NCBI GenBank assembly: GCA_963815775.1
Contig: CAWFIB010000005.1
Location: 124,001-188,000, forward strand
DNA length: 64,000 nucleotides
Direction of reading: 5' to 3'
DNA from: CAVVDY01 sp963815775
Lineage (GTDB): Bacteria > Acidobacteriota > Terriglobia > Terriglobales > Acidobacteriaceae
A program made the translations under genes and the position numbers. Positions 8,618-17,013 of the stretch are shown here, one piece after another (within the stretch, counting starts at the first letter, position 1; the number at the start of each line of letters is the position of its first letter). The notes under the pieces are model-generated. The model was not told the origin of the DNA. It saw only the letters and a list, made by a program, of their open reading frames with translations, and ran no database searches.

Positions 8618-8663
8618 ACCCGCACTATGCTGCTTAACGCTAAGCAAGTCAAGAGAAAATGCG

Positions 8664-8918
8664 CTAAGCCCTCTTTCTTGCAAGCCATTCCGATAATGAA
8701 ACCGAGCCCCATTCGAACCGGACATAGCGGCCAAGTCGCAGGCAAGGGATGCGCTCTTCTCTGGGGGTGCGAGCGCGAGTCCGATTGCGAATCCACGACT
8801 CAGGCACTCGCCAGCGTGCCGCCAGTTCCTCAGAGTCAATCAGCTCGGGGGCGCCATTTTCACTGACTCCGGACATCATTGGGACATCTGCTGTTTTTTC
8901 TCGCATCATTTCAGTCAC
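8664..8918 (-). CDS. Excisionase-like helix-turn-helix protein
   Basis: The 84-residue protein has a MerR/excisionase-type winged helix (about residues 27-84). It reads L-I-D-S-E-E-L-A-A-R-W-R-V-P-E-S-W-I, then R-I-P-C-L-R-L-G-R-Y-V-R-F and a terminal W-L-A-R-K-R. This is the HTH_17/AlpA-type fold used by recombination directionality factors. It stands upstream of the integrase on the same strand, which fits an excisionase or a transcriptional regulator of the island. An upstream in-frame Met at residue 4 or 5 could also serve as start. Confidence 0.8.
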   Translation of the reverse strand: MTEMMREKTADVPMMSGVSENGAPELIDSEELAARWRVPESWIRNRTRARTPREERIPCLRLGRYVRFEWGSVSLSEWLARKRA

Positions 8919-9325
8919 TTAGTCCTGTATGGCGGTTACGCTAACCGCGATTCGTTGCGCCCTCGACAAAACGGATTACTAATCCGCTGATGTTCGCCGA
9001 AGGGGGCCAAGATCACCGAAGAGTGCCAAGAGATTGGCTTGGCATTCTTCGGATCTCGCTGGCATCCTTTGATCACTGCGGGACGCCTTCAGAGAGACCA
9101 TTCCCATCCGCCTGCCATCCCGCGCTTGCGAGACTGCACTCCCAAAGATTTCTTTGCGCGCTTCAGAGTGCGCTCGCTGATTCCGTTTGTCCTGGCGGTT
9201 GTCTCAATCTGTTCTTCCGGGAGAGCACCCGCACCCAGCAAAGAGGACAGAAATGCTTTTGCCACCTTGATAGGCCAACGAGCCTCGTCGCAGCAGTTGC
9301 GTGATCAGGGCGAGCGATTGGTACG
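8919..9325. other. Gene-free stretch with a long hairpin at 9016-9052
   Basis: No supported gene was found. At 9016-9030 the arm CCGAAGAGTGCCAAG pairs with CTTGGCATTCTTCGG at 9038-9052. This is a 15-bp stem with one G-T pair around a 7-nt loop, and flanking GATC and ATC may extend it. No T-run follows, so it is not an obvious intrinsic terminator. It may be a structured repeat, a recombination feature or a processing site. Confidence 0.55.
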
Positions 9326-9496
9326 CTAGACCAGCACCAGGGTACCGCCAAAAACCGAGTAACCGACCACCCGCCAGGCTGTCCCACCCAACGCAGTGAC
9401 CCCCAGCACGATCGCTCCTGCAAGAACTAGTGCCGCCCCGACCCCGTGAGTTACGGAGTTCGCGATGATGTCGCCCAGCCTGTATTCCGTGGCCAT
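9326..9496 (-). pseudogene. Hemolysin III (TrhA/YqfA) family, N-terminal remnant
   Basis: Minus-strand translation from ATG 9496 gives 56 residues that match the start of the hemolysin III/PAQR-like membrane family. They are E-Y-R-L-G-D-I-I-A-N-S-V-T-H-G-V-G, a hydrophobic helix, then T-A-W-R-V-V-G-Y-S-V-F-G-G-T-L-V-L. The frame stops at 9326, where a full protein would continue for five or six more membrane helices. The conserved downstream histidines are absent, so this is a truncated remnant. Confidence 0.75.
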
Positions 9497-9540
9497 AGAA
9501 AGATGGTGGAGGAAGAAGATCTCTCCACCGGCGACGCCTA

Positions 9541-10281
9541 TTACTTCTTGCCAAATACCTCTTTGAGCAGGGCCGTGGTTTGGGCCGCAGGATTGGTGCG
9601 GATCTGCTTTTCTTCCTGCCCCAGTTCGTAGAACAGACCATTGAGGGCCTTGCCGACAACATAGCTATCGAGGTTGAAACTCTTGCCTCCCAGCAGTGGG
9701 CCGGCCATGGAGTTCTGGGCTATCGCGTTGAATTGCTTGATGACGCCAACGTTCTCCATCGACTGGTGCACGATGGGAGTGAACGCCTTAGTCAATTCGG
9801 CTGAGCTGGTTTTCTTGAAGTAGTCCGTGGCTGCGGTGTCGCCGCCTGAGAGAATCTTTCGCGCATCGTCAAAGGTCATTTTGGTGATGGCGTTGATAAA
9901 GATCTGCTTGGCGGCGGGAGCGGCTTGCTCGGCGGCACGGTTCATCGACAATTCGAGTTCATCGAGCTGTGCGCCCATACCCATCATCCGCATTCCCTTG
10001 CCGACGGTCTGAAGCTGGCTGGGCAGCAGGATTTTGATGGCCTGGTTCTTGAAGTAGCCGTCGACCCGTCCGGTAGAGGCTACCGCCGTTCCTGTGCTCT
10101 TGGTCAGCGCCTCTTTCAAGCCGCCGGCGATCTTGTCATTGCTCAGCGCCATTCCGGGCAGATTGGTGGATTGCGTTGTGTTTTGAGCTTTCTTCCAAAG
10201 GTCCTCCAACTGCGTCTGAGCGGTGCAGCTGGGTAGGAGGACTCCGCATATCAAGGTGATGGAGAATACCCATCGTTTCAT
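9541..10281 (-). CDS. DUF4197 domain-containing lipoprotein or exported protein
   Basis: The 246-residue protein matches the DUF4197 family through most of its length. Examples are S-N-D-K-I-A-G-G-L-K-E-A-L near residue 45 and a C-terminal A-L-N-G-L-F-Y-E-L-G-Q-E-E-K-Q-I-R. A signal sequence with a cysteine (LLPSC) at about residues 15-20 suggests a lipoprotein. The start ATG 10281 is supported by GGAGG at 10287-10291; an upstream in-frame Met is not. The family's function is unknown. It is the last gene of the minus-strand series. Confidence 0.88.
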   Translation of the reverse strand: MKRWVFSITLICGVLLPSCTAQTQLEDLWKKAQNTTQSTNLPGMALSNDKIAGGLKEALTKSTGTAVASTGRVDGYFKNQAIKILLPSQLQTVGKGMRMMGMGAQLDELELSMNRAAEQAAPAAKQIFINAITKMTFDDARKILSGGDTAATDYFKKTSSAELTKAFTPIVHQSMENVGVIKQFNAIAQNSMAGPLLGGKSFNLDSYVVGKALNGLFYELGQEEKQIRTNPAAQTTALLKEVFGKK

Positions 10282-10421
10282 GGCTGGCCTCCGGGGCACC
10301 TAAGCAGGGATAAATTTCAGGTGAGGTGGCTTAGCTCAGGATCATCGAATGGGTGAGATGATTTCGCCCTCTTAAAGTGTAAGCCCGCTGCGAAGCGCTA
10401 GCTCACTGAAGTCGTTGCCGA

Positions 10422-11909
10422 TCATGTTGAAGTTTCTGAAACCATGTCCTTGGGATTGGTCGCAATTTTGAGCGCCTCCCGTTCGATCCCGTTTAGCATG
10501 CCCCTAAAGACGATGGCGTGGAAGGGCAGCACGCTGTACCAGTAGGCCAAGCCGAACAAGCCTCGCGGCCGAAATAACGCCGATTGGCGCAAAAGGCATT
10601 GGCGATCACTGAGCGTTTCGATCCGGAATTCGAGAAGCGCCTCACCCGGCACCTTCATCTCGGCACGCAAGGCCAACCGGCAGTCGCGCTCGAAACCCAC
10701 GACGCGCCAGAAGTCCAGCGCCTCTCCGTATCCCAGGGTTTCTGGATCTCTGCGCCCTCGTCGCAGACCCGGGCCGCCAACTACCTGATCCAGCCATCCG
10801 CGGATCTTCCAGAGAATGTCCGCGGCATACCAGCCATTGCCACCGCCTACCCGGCAGACCGCGCGAAACACCGCCCACGCAGGTGCTTCCACGGTAATCT
10901 GGCGGACGTCACGGAATACCGTTCCGCCAGCCCAATCCGGGTCTCCTGGAATGGGGCCAGCCATCGACCAGCTGGTTTCTACACCGTGTTCCGCCATCTT
11001 GTTGAGAGCTGCGTGTATGGCCGCACGGACGCCGAGAAGCTCCTGAGGGATGAGAGCAGCAATGCGATTATCCCGACATACCACTGGATTCTTGAGTCCC
11101 TCAGCCAGGGGACTAGCAATGGTGTTACTGAGAGGCGTGATCAACTGAATCCAGTAAGAACTCAAACGTGGCGTCAACACGGGTACAGGAATGACGAGGC
11201 GACGAAGCAGCCCCAACTCCTCCGCCATGATGCTCATGATGTCGCGATAACAGAAGACATCCGGGCCGCCAATGTCGAACACGCCACCAGCGGTCTCCGG
11301 TACTGCGAGAACACCGACCAGGTACCCGATTACATTTCTGACTGCGATCGGCTGGCACGGAGTGCTCACCCACTTCGGGGTCACCATGATCGGCAATCGT
11401 TCCACCAGGTAGCGCAGGATCTCGAAGGAGGCGGAGCCTGATCCGATAATCATGGCCGCACGCAGCACCGTGACAGGCACGCCAGTTGAGGCGAGCGCTT
11501 CCTCCACCTCGCGGCGCGATGATAGATGTTCACTCAAGTCCGGCCCGGTCTCACCCAGTCCACCGAGATAGATGATTCGTTTGACCCCAGCACTCTTCGC
11601 GGCACGGGCGAATGTCCTAGCCAGTTGGTGATCGTGCTCGGCGTAGTCCGATCCCGCAGACATCATGGAATGCACGAGGTAATACGCTACTTCACAACCT
11701 TCCAACTCTTGGGTCAAAGACGTTTCGTCGGCCAGGTCTGCCAGTCTGATTTGAACGTTTGGATCCTCGGCCCAAAGGCGATTCTGCAGTTTGGCTGGTG
11801 ACCGCACCAGACACCGGATTGAATAGCCGTGCCCGAGCAAACGAGGGGCAAGACGACCACCGATGTATCCAGTCACCCCGGCTATCGCCACGCGTTCAGA
11901 ACCAGACAC
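10422..11909 (-). CDS. NAD(P)-binding SDR-type protein with C-terminal DUF2867
   Basis: A Rossmann nucleotide-binding motif at the N-terminus (G-V-T-G-Y-I-G-G-R-L) begins an atypical SDR/NmrA-like domain of about 280 residues. A DUF2867 domain follows (about 320-480), with W-Y-A-A-D-I-L-W-K-I-R and D-F-W-R-V-V-G-F. This two-part architecture is common in bacteria, and its substrate is not known. I place the start at GTG 11909 because AAGGAG lies 4-5 nt upstream; a TTG at 11924 is also in frame. A role in reduction or isomerisation of a lipid-like or sugar substrate is possible but unproven. Confidence 0.85.
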   Translation of the reverse strand: MSGSERVAIAGVTGYIGGRLAPRLLGHGYSIRCLVRSPAKLQNRLWAEDPNVQIRLADLADETSLTQELEGCEVAYYLVHSMMSAGSDYAEHDHQLARTFARAAKSAGVKRIIYLGGLGETGPDLSEHLSSRREVEEALASTGVPVTVLRAAMIIGSGSASFEILRYLVERLPIMVTPKWVSTPCQPIAVRNVIGYLVGVLAVPETAGGVFDIGGPDVFCYRDIMSIMAEELGLLRRLVIPVPVLTPRLSSYWIQLITPLSNTIASPLAEGLKNPVVCRDNRIAALIPQELLGVRAAIHAALNKMAEHGVETSWSMAGPIPGDPDWAGGTVFRDVRQITVEAPAWAVFRAVCRVGGGNGWYAADILWKIRGWLDQVVGGPGLRRGRRDPETLGYGEALDFWRVVGFERDCRLALRAEMKVPGEALLEFRIETLSDRQCLLRQSALFRPRGLFGLAYWYSVLPFHAIVFRGMLNGIEREALKIATNPKDMVSETST

Positions 11910-12007
11910 AAAACTCCTTTGCAACCGAAGGTCCTGTGTTCGAGACCTGAAAGTCGCGAGGCCTGATCAATCCACGCTCACTCAGCATCCGCGGTCAAGG
12001 CAAGCGC

Positions 12008-12544
12008 TTAACGGGGCCACTCGGGCGGTTCACACTCCGGGCACTGATGATTGATGAACTCCAGCATCTTCAATATCTCATCAGTACGGGGCCGATTCTT
12101 GCCGCTGCGAACGTCGTAGACGGAAAAAATCTCGCCGAAGCGATCAGTTACATAGATGACGGGAGCGGGCTTCCGCTGTTCATCGACGGCACCGTAGAGT
12201 TCGTGCACTCTTCCATCATCATCCGCAAGCGCTACAAATGGCAGCGTCGCCCATATTTTCAGGGAATGGGTCTCCTGGGAGTTGTACGGAAATACGGCGA
12301 CGATGACCGCATCCTGTTCGGTGAAATCCTGGTAGCGTGCGGCTGCGTCCTGGAGAAAGTCGGACTCGATGCCTGCTTGCCCCGCAAAGACGAGAACGAG
12401 ATTGGACCGTCCACGATAATCCGATATCTGCACCCGCACACCCAAAGCAGACGTCAGAACGAAGTCACGAATTAAGTATCCCGGCTTCTGAAGTCCTCCG
12501 TCCGGGTCAACTCTGCCGGCACCTCCCACTTCCGCCTGCAACAT
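12008..12544 (-). CDS. Redoxin-fold (AhpC/TSA-like) protein lacking the usual peroxidatic Cys
   Basis: The 178-residue protein has a thioredoxin-like/peroxiredoxin fold. Residues F-V-L-T-S, D-Y-R-G-R-S-N-L-V-L-V-F, and later V-I-Y-V-T-D-R-F-G-E-I-F correspond to the central strands. In peroxiredoxins the V-L-V-F strand leads to a Thr-x-x-Cys. Here it reads A-G-Q-A-G-I-E-S, with no cysteine. The only obvious cysteine pair is C-P-E-C near the C-terminus. ATG 12544 is supported by AGGAGGTG 7 nt upstream. It is likely a redoxin homologue with changed chemistry or a metal-binding tail rather than a peroxidase. Confidence 0.75.
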   Translation of the reverse strand: MLQAEVGGAGRVDPDGGLQKPGYLIRDFVLTSALGVRVQISDYRGRSNLVLVFAGQAGIESDFLQDAAARYQDFTEQDAVIVAVFPYNSQETHSLKIWATLPFVALADDDGRVHELYGAVDEQRKPAPVIYVTDRFGEIFSVYDVRSGKNRPRTDEILKMLEFINHQCPECEPPEWPR

Positions 12545-12555
12545 TTAGACACCTC

Positions 12556-12906
12556 CTATTCTCGTGCAGCCTTCCCGGTATCATCCTGCGTGGTGTTCTT
12601 GACCTGCACGAGCAACATCATGACCGGAGTTTTGGCGGAAATACCGTGAGGAAGCATAGGAGGCATATAGACGAAAGAGCCGGGTTTTCCGGCAACAATT
12701 TCGTCGCCCAATCTTACGTCGGCTTCTCCCTGGAGGAAGTACAGCAGAGCTGGTGTCGGGGCAGAATGGGTTGACAATTCCTGGCCTGTTGAGAAACCAA
12801 ATAGCGTTACATTGAGCTTCTCATCTTTGTGGAGTACGCGACTCATGATTCCGTCCTTTGGCATTGCAAACTCTGCAGCCAGGTCCGGGATAAATTTGTA
12901 GTCCAT
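12556..12906 (-). CDS. Cupin-domain protein
   Basis: The 116-residue protein is one small cupin barrel. The first cupin motif is represented by G-Q-E-L-S-T-H-S-A-P-T-P-A-L-L-Y-F-L-Q-G-E-A, and the second by P-G-S-F-V-Y-M-P-P-M-L-P-H-G. This leaves at least two His for a metal. ATG 12906 has a purine-rich AGAGAGG just upstream; GTG 12924 is an alternative. It lies 11 nt upstream of the redoxin-like gene and downstream of the ferredoxin gene, in a minus-strand cluster. The substrate is unknown. Confidence 0.85.
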   Translation of the reverse strand: MDYKFIPDLAAEFAMPKDGIMSRVLHKDEKLNVTLFGFSTGQELSTHSAPTPALLYFLQGEADVRLGDEIVAGKPGSFVYMPPMLPHGISAKTPVMMLLVQVKNTTQDDTGKAARE

Positions 12907-12979
12907 GTACCTCTCTCTTTTCACTGCTGCTGATATGCCTGTGATTGTTCTATCAGCATGACATCCTCAATGCTCGTGC

Positions 12980-13240
12980 TCAGCGTTTGTAGTATTCAGC
13001 ATTCTTTTCTGTGTACTCCTTCCACTTTGTAGGGAGATCGTCGAGCGCAAAGATCGCTGACACCGGGCACACCGGTACGCACGCACCACAATCGATACAC
13101 TCAATAGGGTCGATGTAAAGCTGAGGGTCCTCAGCAAAGCGGCTCTCATCCTTCCTCGGATGAATGCAGTCCACAGGGCAGGCATCAACACAAGCGGTGT
13201 CTTTCACACCGATACATGGTTCAGCAATCACGTATGCCAT
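12980..13240 (-). CDS. 7Fe or 8Fe ferredoxin
   Basis: The 86-residue protein has two iron-sulfur motifs. The first is C9-x7-C17-x3-C21-x3-C25 with proline after C21, the pattern of FdxA-type ferredoxins with a 3Fe-4S or 4Fe-4S cluster. The second is C48-x2-C51-x2-C54-x3-C58-P, a classical 4Fe-4S binding site. It is a soluble electron carrier. The location among NO- and oxygen-stress genes suggests it serves a redox enzyme of the island. The flavin reductase at 25796-26539 is a possible but unproven partner. Confidence 0.93.
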   Translation of the reverse strand: MAYVIAEPCIGVKDTACVDACPVDCIHPRKDESRFAEDPQLYIDPIECIDCGACVPVCPVSAIFALDDLPTKWKEYTEKNAEYYKR

Positions 13241-13329
13241 GGCTCGACCTTTTCTATGTTCCCTCTCTGCCGGCCGGTCCTACTATGCGGACGGAGTGAG
13301 GACTTTCGCGCGCATCCGCTGCCCCCACC

Positions 13330-13767
13330 TCATTGGGTGGCCAGTTCGTTCATGTGAGCAAGTCGGAACTGCACATTCAAGTTCTGCATCTCCGAAATTT
13401 CTTCCGCCAGCATTCGAACAATCCCCAAAGTCATCTCCGAGTCTGTCTGAAGCGCCGCCAGGAAGCGTTCCCTGGCCACGATGGCAACCATGCACTTGCC
13501 GACCGAAACGGCGGTCAGGCTGTAGCATTTGCGCCCCAGAATGGCAGGTACTCCGAGGACTGTACCAGCACTCGCAATCCGGCAAAGCGTCGGCTCGGTA
13601 GCATCCGGAGTCAGTGCAATTTCTCCGCGCAAGACAAGCACCACTTCTTTGGGAGCTTCCCCTTGACCAAATAGCACCGTCGATCCCTGGACTGTGCGCT
13701 CCGTACAGATTGCGCGCAACTTCTCAAATACTCTTTCGGACCCTATAAAAGTACCTGAGCTTTTCAT
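13330..13767 (-). CDS. Stand-alone cyclic-nucleotide-binding (CRP-like) domain protein
   Basis: The 145-residue protein is one cNMP-binding beta-barrel. It has V-L-F-G-Q-G-E-A-P-K-E-V-V-L-V-L-R-G-E-I-A-L, a later G-T-V-L-G-V-P-A-I-L-G, and a C-terminal helix. Crp/Fnr transcription factors continue with a winged helix of about 70 residues, which is missing here, so the protein cannot bind DNA in the usual way. No cysteine cluster for oxygen sensing is obvious. The ATG overlaps the stop of the upstream gene (ATGA at 13764-13767), implying translational coupling. Confidence 0.82.
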   Translation of the reverse strand: MKSSGTFIGSERVFEKLRAICTERTVQGSTVLFGQGEAPKEVVLVLRGEIALTPDATEPTLCRIASAGTVLGVPAILGRKCYSLTAVSVGKCMVAIVARERFLAALQTDSEMTLGIVRMLAEEISEMQNLNVQFRLAHMNELATQ

Positions 13768-14261
13768 GCTGCACCCTCAGTCAACTCATCGGTCTGGGAT
13801 GACTGCCAGACCACGGATTCCACTGCAGGGTTGGGTATGGAGGACAAAGCATCGCTGCACGGGAACGTTTCAATTAGGGTCTGGTCCAAGCCTCGATCCC
13901 TCGCCTGTCTCACGAGCCTAGGTCTACAACTGCACTTCTCGACAGCACGACGTGATGTCGTGCCTGATGCAACAATTCCGCCACGCCGACCATTTCTTTC
14001 TATGCAATCACCGAGCACAAGTTCACCGTTGTCCCGGTCGACACTTTTCTGAAGTCGCCGCCACGCTTTAACAAAGTCATGCAACACTTCGCGCGGAATG
14101 AGCCTCGTCTGAAAGAGTGGCGGGCACTCAGTTTCATCGGGTACCGGGCAGCCCTGTTCCAGCATTCGGTGGGAGAGCAGGATGTCGGTCAGAGGTACTT
14201 CATAAAACTCGCCGCACACGGTACATGGGATTCGAATTGATAACGCTTCCACGATGTTCAT
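13764..14261 (-). CDS. Uncharacterised CxxC-containing protein
   Basis: A 165-residue frame starts at ATG 14261, with a strong AGGAGGAG ribosome binding site at about 14267-14275. The N-terminal part has R-I-P-C-T-V-C-G-E-F-Y-E-V-P-L, then two more cysteine sites (Q-G-C-P-V and T-E-C-P), which suggests a zinc or iron-sulfur site. The C-terminal 80 residues are low in recognisable structure. I do not recognise the family. The frame also extends upstream into the hemerythrin gene, but only because that gene has a frameshift. It is coupled to the CRP-like gene downstream. Confidence 0.65.
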   Translation of the reverse strand: MNIVEALSIRIPCTVCGEFYEVPLTDILLSHRMLEQGCPVPDETECPPLFQTRLIPREVLHDFVKAWRRLQKSVDRDNGELVLGDCIERNGRRGGIVASGTTSRRAVEKCSCRPRLVRQARDRGLDQTLIETFPCSDALSSIPNPAVESVVWQSSQTDELTEGAA

Positions 14262-14293
14262 CCGTGATCTCCTCCTGGCCCGTGCCAACCATC

Positions 14294-14888
14294 TCACGCC
14301 ACGCGTCCAGTGCTGGCTCTCATCTTCGGAGAACTTCTCAGGACGCGGTCTTCGAGTTCCGTTGCCAGCTGCTCGTAGCTCTCGTGGGCATAGGAGTAAA
14401 TATCGGATTCGACGCTCTTGAATTCCCTTAAGGAGACGTTGGTCATCTTCTTCCGATAGCACCTTCCTCGCCAGGGGAAACAGCAGGTACTCCTCCTTCC
14501 AGATGTGTGCAGGGTAGAACTGGGCGAGATTCCGAAGTACCTCTGACAAAGCGCAGGAGCCATGGTGTCGATTAGCGGCGTATTCTGCTGAGGCTTGCAC
14601 CAATTCTTGTGTCAGCGCTCGTGACCGCTCGTGTTCGTGCCGCAACGCTCCAAGAGGACAACCCTCCTCGGGTATGCCATGGCTTTCCAGCATTGGAAAC
14701 AGATAGCTTTCTTCTTTACCGTGATGGCATTGGTGTCCGTAGATCCGAAGAAATTGGCACAAATCTCTAAGTACGTCATCGTCAATATCACGGTTCTCGG
14801 CTAACTCGTCCACTAACACGCCCATGACTCTGACAATCTTCTCGATCGTCCGGTGTTCGTGCTCGAGGGTATCCGTTGCTTGCTGCAT
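14294..14888 (-). pseudogene. Hemerythrin (HHE) domain protein with a single-base frameshift
   Basis: From ATG 14888 (GGAGG just upstream) the frame encodes a hemerythrin-like four-helix bundle. It carries E-H-E-H-R near the start, H-Q-C-H-H-G-K-E-E-S-Y-L-F-P, R-H-E-H-E-R-S and H-I-W-K-E-E-Y-L-L-F-P, the usual His/Glu ligands of a diiron site. Near 14428 an extra G in AAGGGAATTC shifts the frame. Removing it joins D-D-Q-R-L-L-K to E-F-K-S-V-E-S-D-I, and the protein then ends naturally at 14294. Hemerythrins bind O2 or NO or act in iron and NO homeostasis. A sequencing error cannot be excluded. Confidence 0.8.
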
Positions 14889-14913
14889 CTCCGGCCTCCT
14901 CGCGGGTGCTCCG

Positions 14914-15297
14914 CTATGCTGCTTTATTTCGGGCAGGGCCGGCATGACTGTGCCGCCTGCGATCCAGGTATTCCTTCAGGGCTATGGCATTGTTATGCTC
15001 GCGATCGCGGGAGCTGTAGATCAAGGTGAGCCGTCCCTTGGATGATGCAGCTAACAGTGGGCTCCATCCCTCTTCGTTTTCATCGAGCTCTCGAGAATAT
15101 CGACGCCTGAATTCGTCCCATCGTGCGGGATCGTGGTGAAACCATTTGCGCAGTACGCTACTCGGTGCCGCCTCCTTCGCCCATTTATCCAAGTGAGCAG
15201 ACGTCTTCTTTACTCCTCGCGGCCACAGTCGTTCCACGAGGACGCGAACACCATCCTGTGGAGTTACAGGTTCGTAGATCCGCTTCAGCTCAATCAT
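14914..15297 (-). CDS. DUF488 family protein (short form)
   Basis: The 127-residue protein matches the short DUF488 family: R-I-Y-E-P-V-T, then D-G-V-R-V-L-V-E-R-L-W-P-R-G, then K-W-F-H-H-D-P-A-R-W-D-E-F and L-T-L-I-Y-S-S-R-D. Members are single-domain proteins of unknown function found widely beside stress genes. It is the gene immediately upstream of the hemerythrin gene on the same strand. A longer DUF488 protein is encoded at 27459-28196. Confidence 0.92.
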   Translation of the reverse strand: MIELKRIYEPVTPQDGVRVLVERLWPRGVKKTSAHLDKWAKEAAPSSVLRKWFHHDPARWDEFRRRYSRELDENEEGWSPLLAASSKGRLTLIYSSRDREHNNAIALKEYLDRRRHSHAGPARNKAA

Positions 15298-15610
15298 GCA
15301 TACCTCCGTAAGCCTCGGGCCCTGGTACTTGATTTGCCTGCCCTGTCGTCCTCATCTGAGCGGCTTGTCCGGTACGGGCTGGCGTCAGAGTTACACCTGA
15401 GCTCACTGAGAACCGCAGAATGAACCGGTCGCAACACCGCCCGCACAGCCAGAAACAGACGGTGGCACGCCCCGGCTGCTTCTCGCAGATCACGGCAGGC
15501 ACATCGTGGCAGGGTGCTGTCGGGTTTCTGATTTCGAAGGGAAAGAGCCGTCCCTCATGGGAAGAACGGAATGCAACATCACAGGCTGGATTAGCGCATT
15601 TCCTGATCAC
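15290..15610 (-). CDS. Small zinc-ribbon protein of acidobacterial type
   Basis: The 106-residue protein has two cysteine pairs. They are C-A-N-P-A-C near residue 5 and, about 50 residues later, C-F-W-L-C-G-R-C-C. Between them it has E-G-R-L-F-P-F-E and C-E-K-Q-P-G. I recall this arrangement as a frequent small hypothetical protein in acidobacterial genomes; this is memory, not a search. The C-terminal 30 residues look unrelated and the end may have been altered. The stop overlaps the DUF488 start by 8 nt. Confidence 0.7.
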   Translation of the reverse strand: MIRKCANPACDVAFRSSHEGRLFPFEIRNPTAPCHDVPAVICEKQPGRATVCFWLCGRCCDRFILRFSVSSGVTLTPARTGQAAQMRTTGQANQVPGPEAYGGMHD

Positions 15611-15755
15611 ATTTCGCTCCGTAAGACGTGCTGAACTGTCTTAAGTTATGCGCCAACGCCGAAACGGAGACAATGAACCATTTGTACTGATAATCGGGAA
15701 ACCAATACCATGCGGGAGTCAATGCCCAGAAGGTCCGCGTCGAACGGCAGCTTTG

Positions 15756-16409
15756 CTAGATAAGCTTCCGTTGCATTGCATGCATAACCGCCTCAAGGCG
15801 GTTGTGGGTCCGGAGCTTCTGATTGATGTGGTGGAGGTGATTACGCAGAGTTTGCGAGCTGATTCCAAGCTTCTTGGCGATTTTGGCGGGACTGCTTCCG
15901 GCCGCAAACATCTTCAGGATCTCGATTTCCTGGAGTGACAGTGGCGAGACTGGCGCGGTTTTGCCGATTCTCTCGCCCAGGCTGCTGAGTTCCTTCGACA
16001 GCGTCAGCACTTGGCGTACCACTTCATCCTGTTTTTTTTGTTCGGTGATGTCGTGCGCCAGATGAACCAGCAACGTCTCTCGAGTCCGCTGGTTGTGAAA
16101 GATCAGAGTGGAGATATTGACCCACAATCGTTCACCCGAGTGGGCGCTTACGTTCAGGTCGAAATTTGGGACCTCGGATCCTTTCCCGATGCAGTCCAAC
16201 ACGCTGCAGTTCTGATGGCACACACTCGTGCCCAACGCTCCGATGCCATGCAGGAGATCGAAACAGGTTTTTCCCTTCGCATCGGCGGCGGAGTACCCGA
16301 ACAACTTGGCGGCTGACTTATTCCAGAATCGAATCTCGCCTTGCCCTGTCACCACAAATACGGCATCTGTCGTGTTCTCGAGAAATGAAAACAGCTCAGT
16401 TTCCAGCAT
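15756..16409 (-). CDS. PAS-domain LuxR-type transcriptional regulator
   Basis: From ATG 16409 the protein has about 217 residues. The N-terminal half is a PAS domain (D-A-V-F-V-V-T-G-Q-G-E-I-R-F-W-N-K-S-A and G-Y-S-A-A-D-A-K-G-K). The C-terminal half is a LuxR/GerE helix-turn-helix (L-S-L-Q-E-I-E-I-L-K-M-F-A-A-G-S and K-K-L-G-I-S-S-Q-T-L-R-N-H-L-H-H-I). Cysteines in the PAS region (C-H-Q-N-C-S-V-L-D-C) could bind a metal or sense redox state. The frame extends upstream of ATG 16409 but that part looks non-coding. Likely a cytoplasmic redox or ligand-sensing regulator of island genes. Confidence 0.88.
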   Translation of the reverse strand: MLETELFSFLENTTDAVFVVTGQGEIRFWNKSAAKLFGYSAADAKGKTCFDLLHGIGALGTSVCHQNCSVLDCIGKGSEVPNFDLNVSAHSGERLWVNISTLIFHNQRTRETLLVHLAHDITEQKKQDEVVRQVLTLSKELSSLGERIGKTAPVSPLSLQEIEILKMFAAGSSPAKIAKKLGISSQTLRNHLHHINQKLRTHNRLEAVMHAMQRKLI

Positions 16410-16647
16410 ATTCAGAAAGACTCGTAAACATCTGTGATCGAAACCGGTACGAACAGTCCATTGAGCACTGCGGCCGATAAAGCAAGTATAGCGCTGGACA
16501 AAGAGGGCCATAAGCGGCGTACAGAAAGCCAACATACGCGCCGACGAGTTGGTTGGCTATTGGGGACGACGGAACGACGAGAGATGCGACTGCACTCCGA
16601 AATGGGGAGCCCAGCCAATCAAAATGGACGCGGATATGAGGGATCAC

Positions 16648-16932
16648 TCACTTTTGAAAGAGATCGAGTATCGCCTTTTGCGTCACCGGGCCGTAAACGA
16701 TAGAGATTGAGGTGGTCAGGGAAATATTCTTCGGGCAGATGCGAACGCAATTCTGGGCATAACTACACTCGCGTATTCCGCCGTCGCCCATCATTGCTTC
16801 CAGTCGCTCCGCTTTCAGTTCTCTCCCTGTCGGATGCAGATTAAAGAGACGGACCTGATTGATAATGGCTGCCCCCACGAAGCGCGTTTCTTCTGTCATC
16901 TGGGGACATAACGACTGGCTCAGGCATTTAGT
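16648..16932 (-). pseudogene. Succinate dehydrogenase iron-sulfur subunit, C-terminal remnant
   Basis: The minus-strand translation gives K-C-L-S-Q-S-L-C-P-Q-M-T-E-E-T-R-F-V-G-A-A-I-I-N-Q and continues to L-D-L-F-Q-K. It is very like the last third of the complete SdhB-like protein at 28275-29063. The CxxCxxC segment is altered (C-L-S-Q-S-L-C-P), and the N-terminal [2Fe-2S] domain is absent. The second cluster motif C-S-Y-A-Q-N-C-V-R-I-C-P remains. It is a truncated duplicate. Confidence 0.88.
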
Positions 16933-17013
16933 CCACCCTGCATGTTCTTCCCATTGACCGCAATCGTCATGTTGGGCGTTCTGCGCTTGGGACGGAGGAA
17001 AACCATTCTCTTG

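Noticed and set aside
9204..9662. Minus-strand ORF of 152 residues over the hemolysin III remnant
   Set aside because: It is a different frame; the hemolysin III remnant (9326-9496) is in the frame with real family resemblance.
10584..11441. Plus-strand ORF of 285 residues opposite the SDR/DUF2867 gene
   Set aside because: The minus strand shows the Rossmann motif and a ribosome binding site; the plus reading has no recognisable domain.
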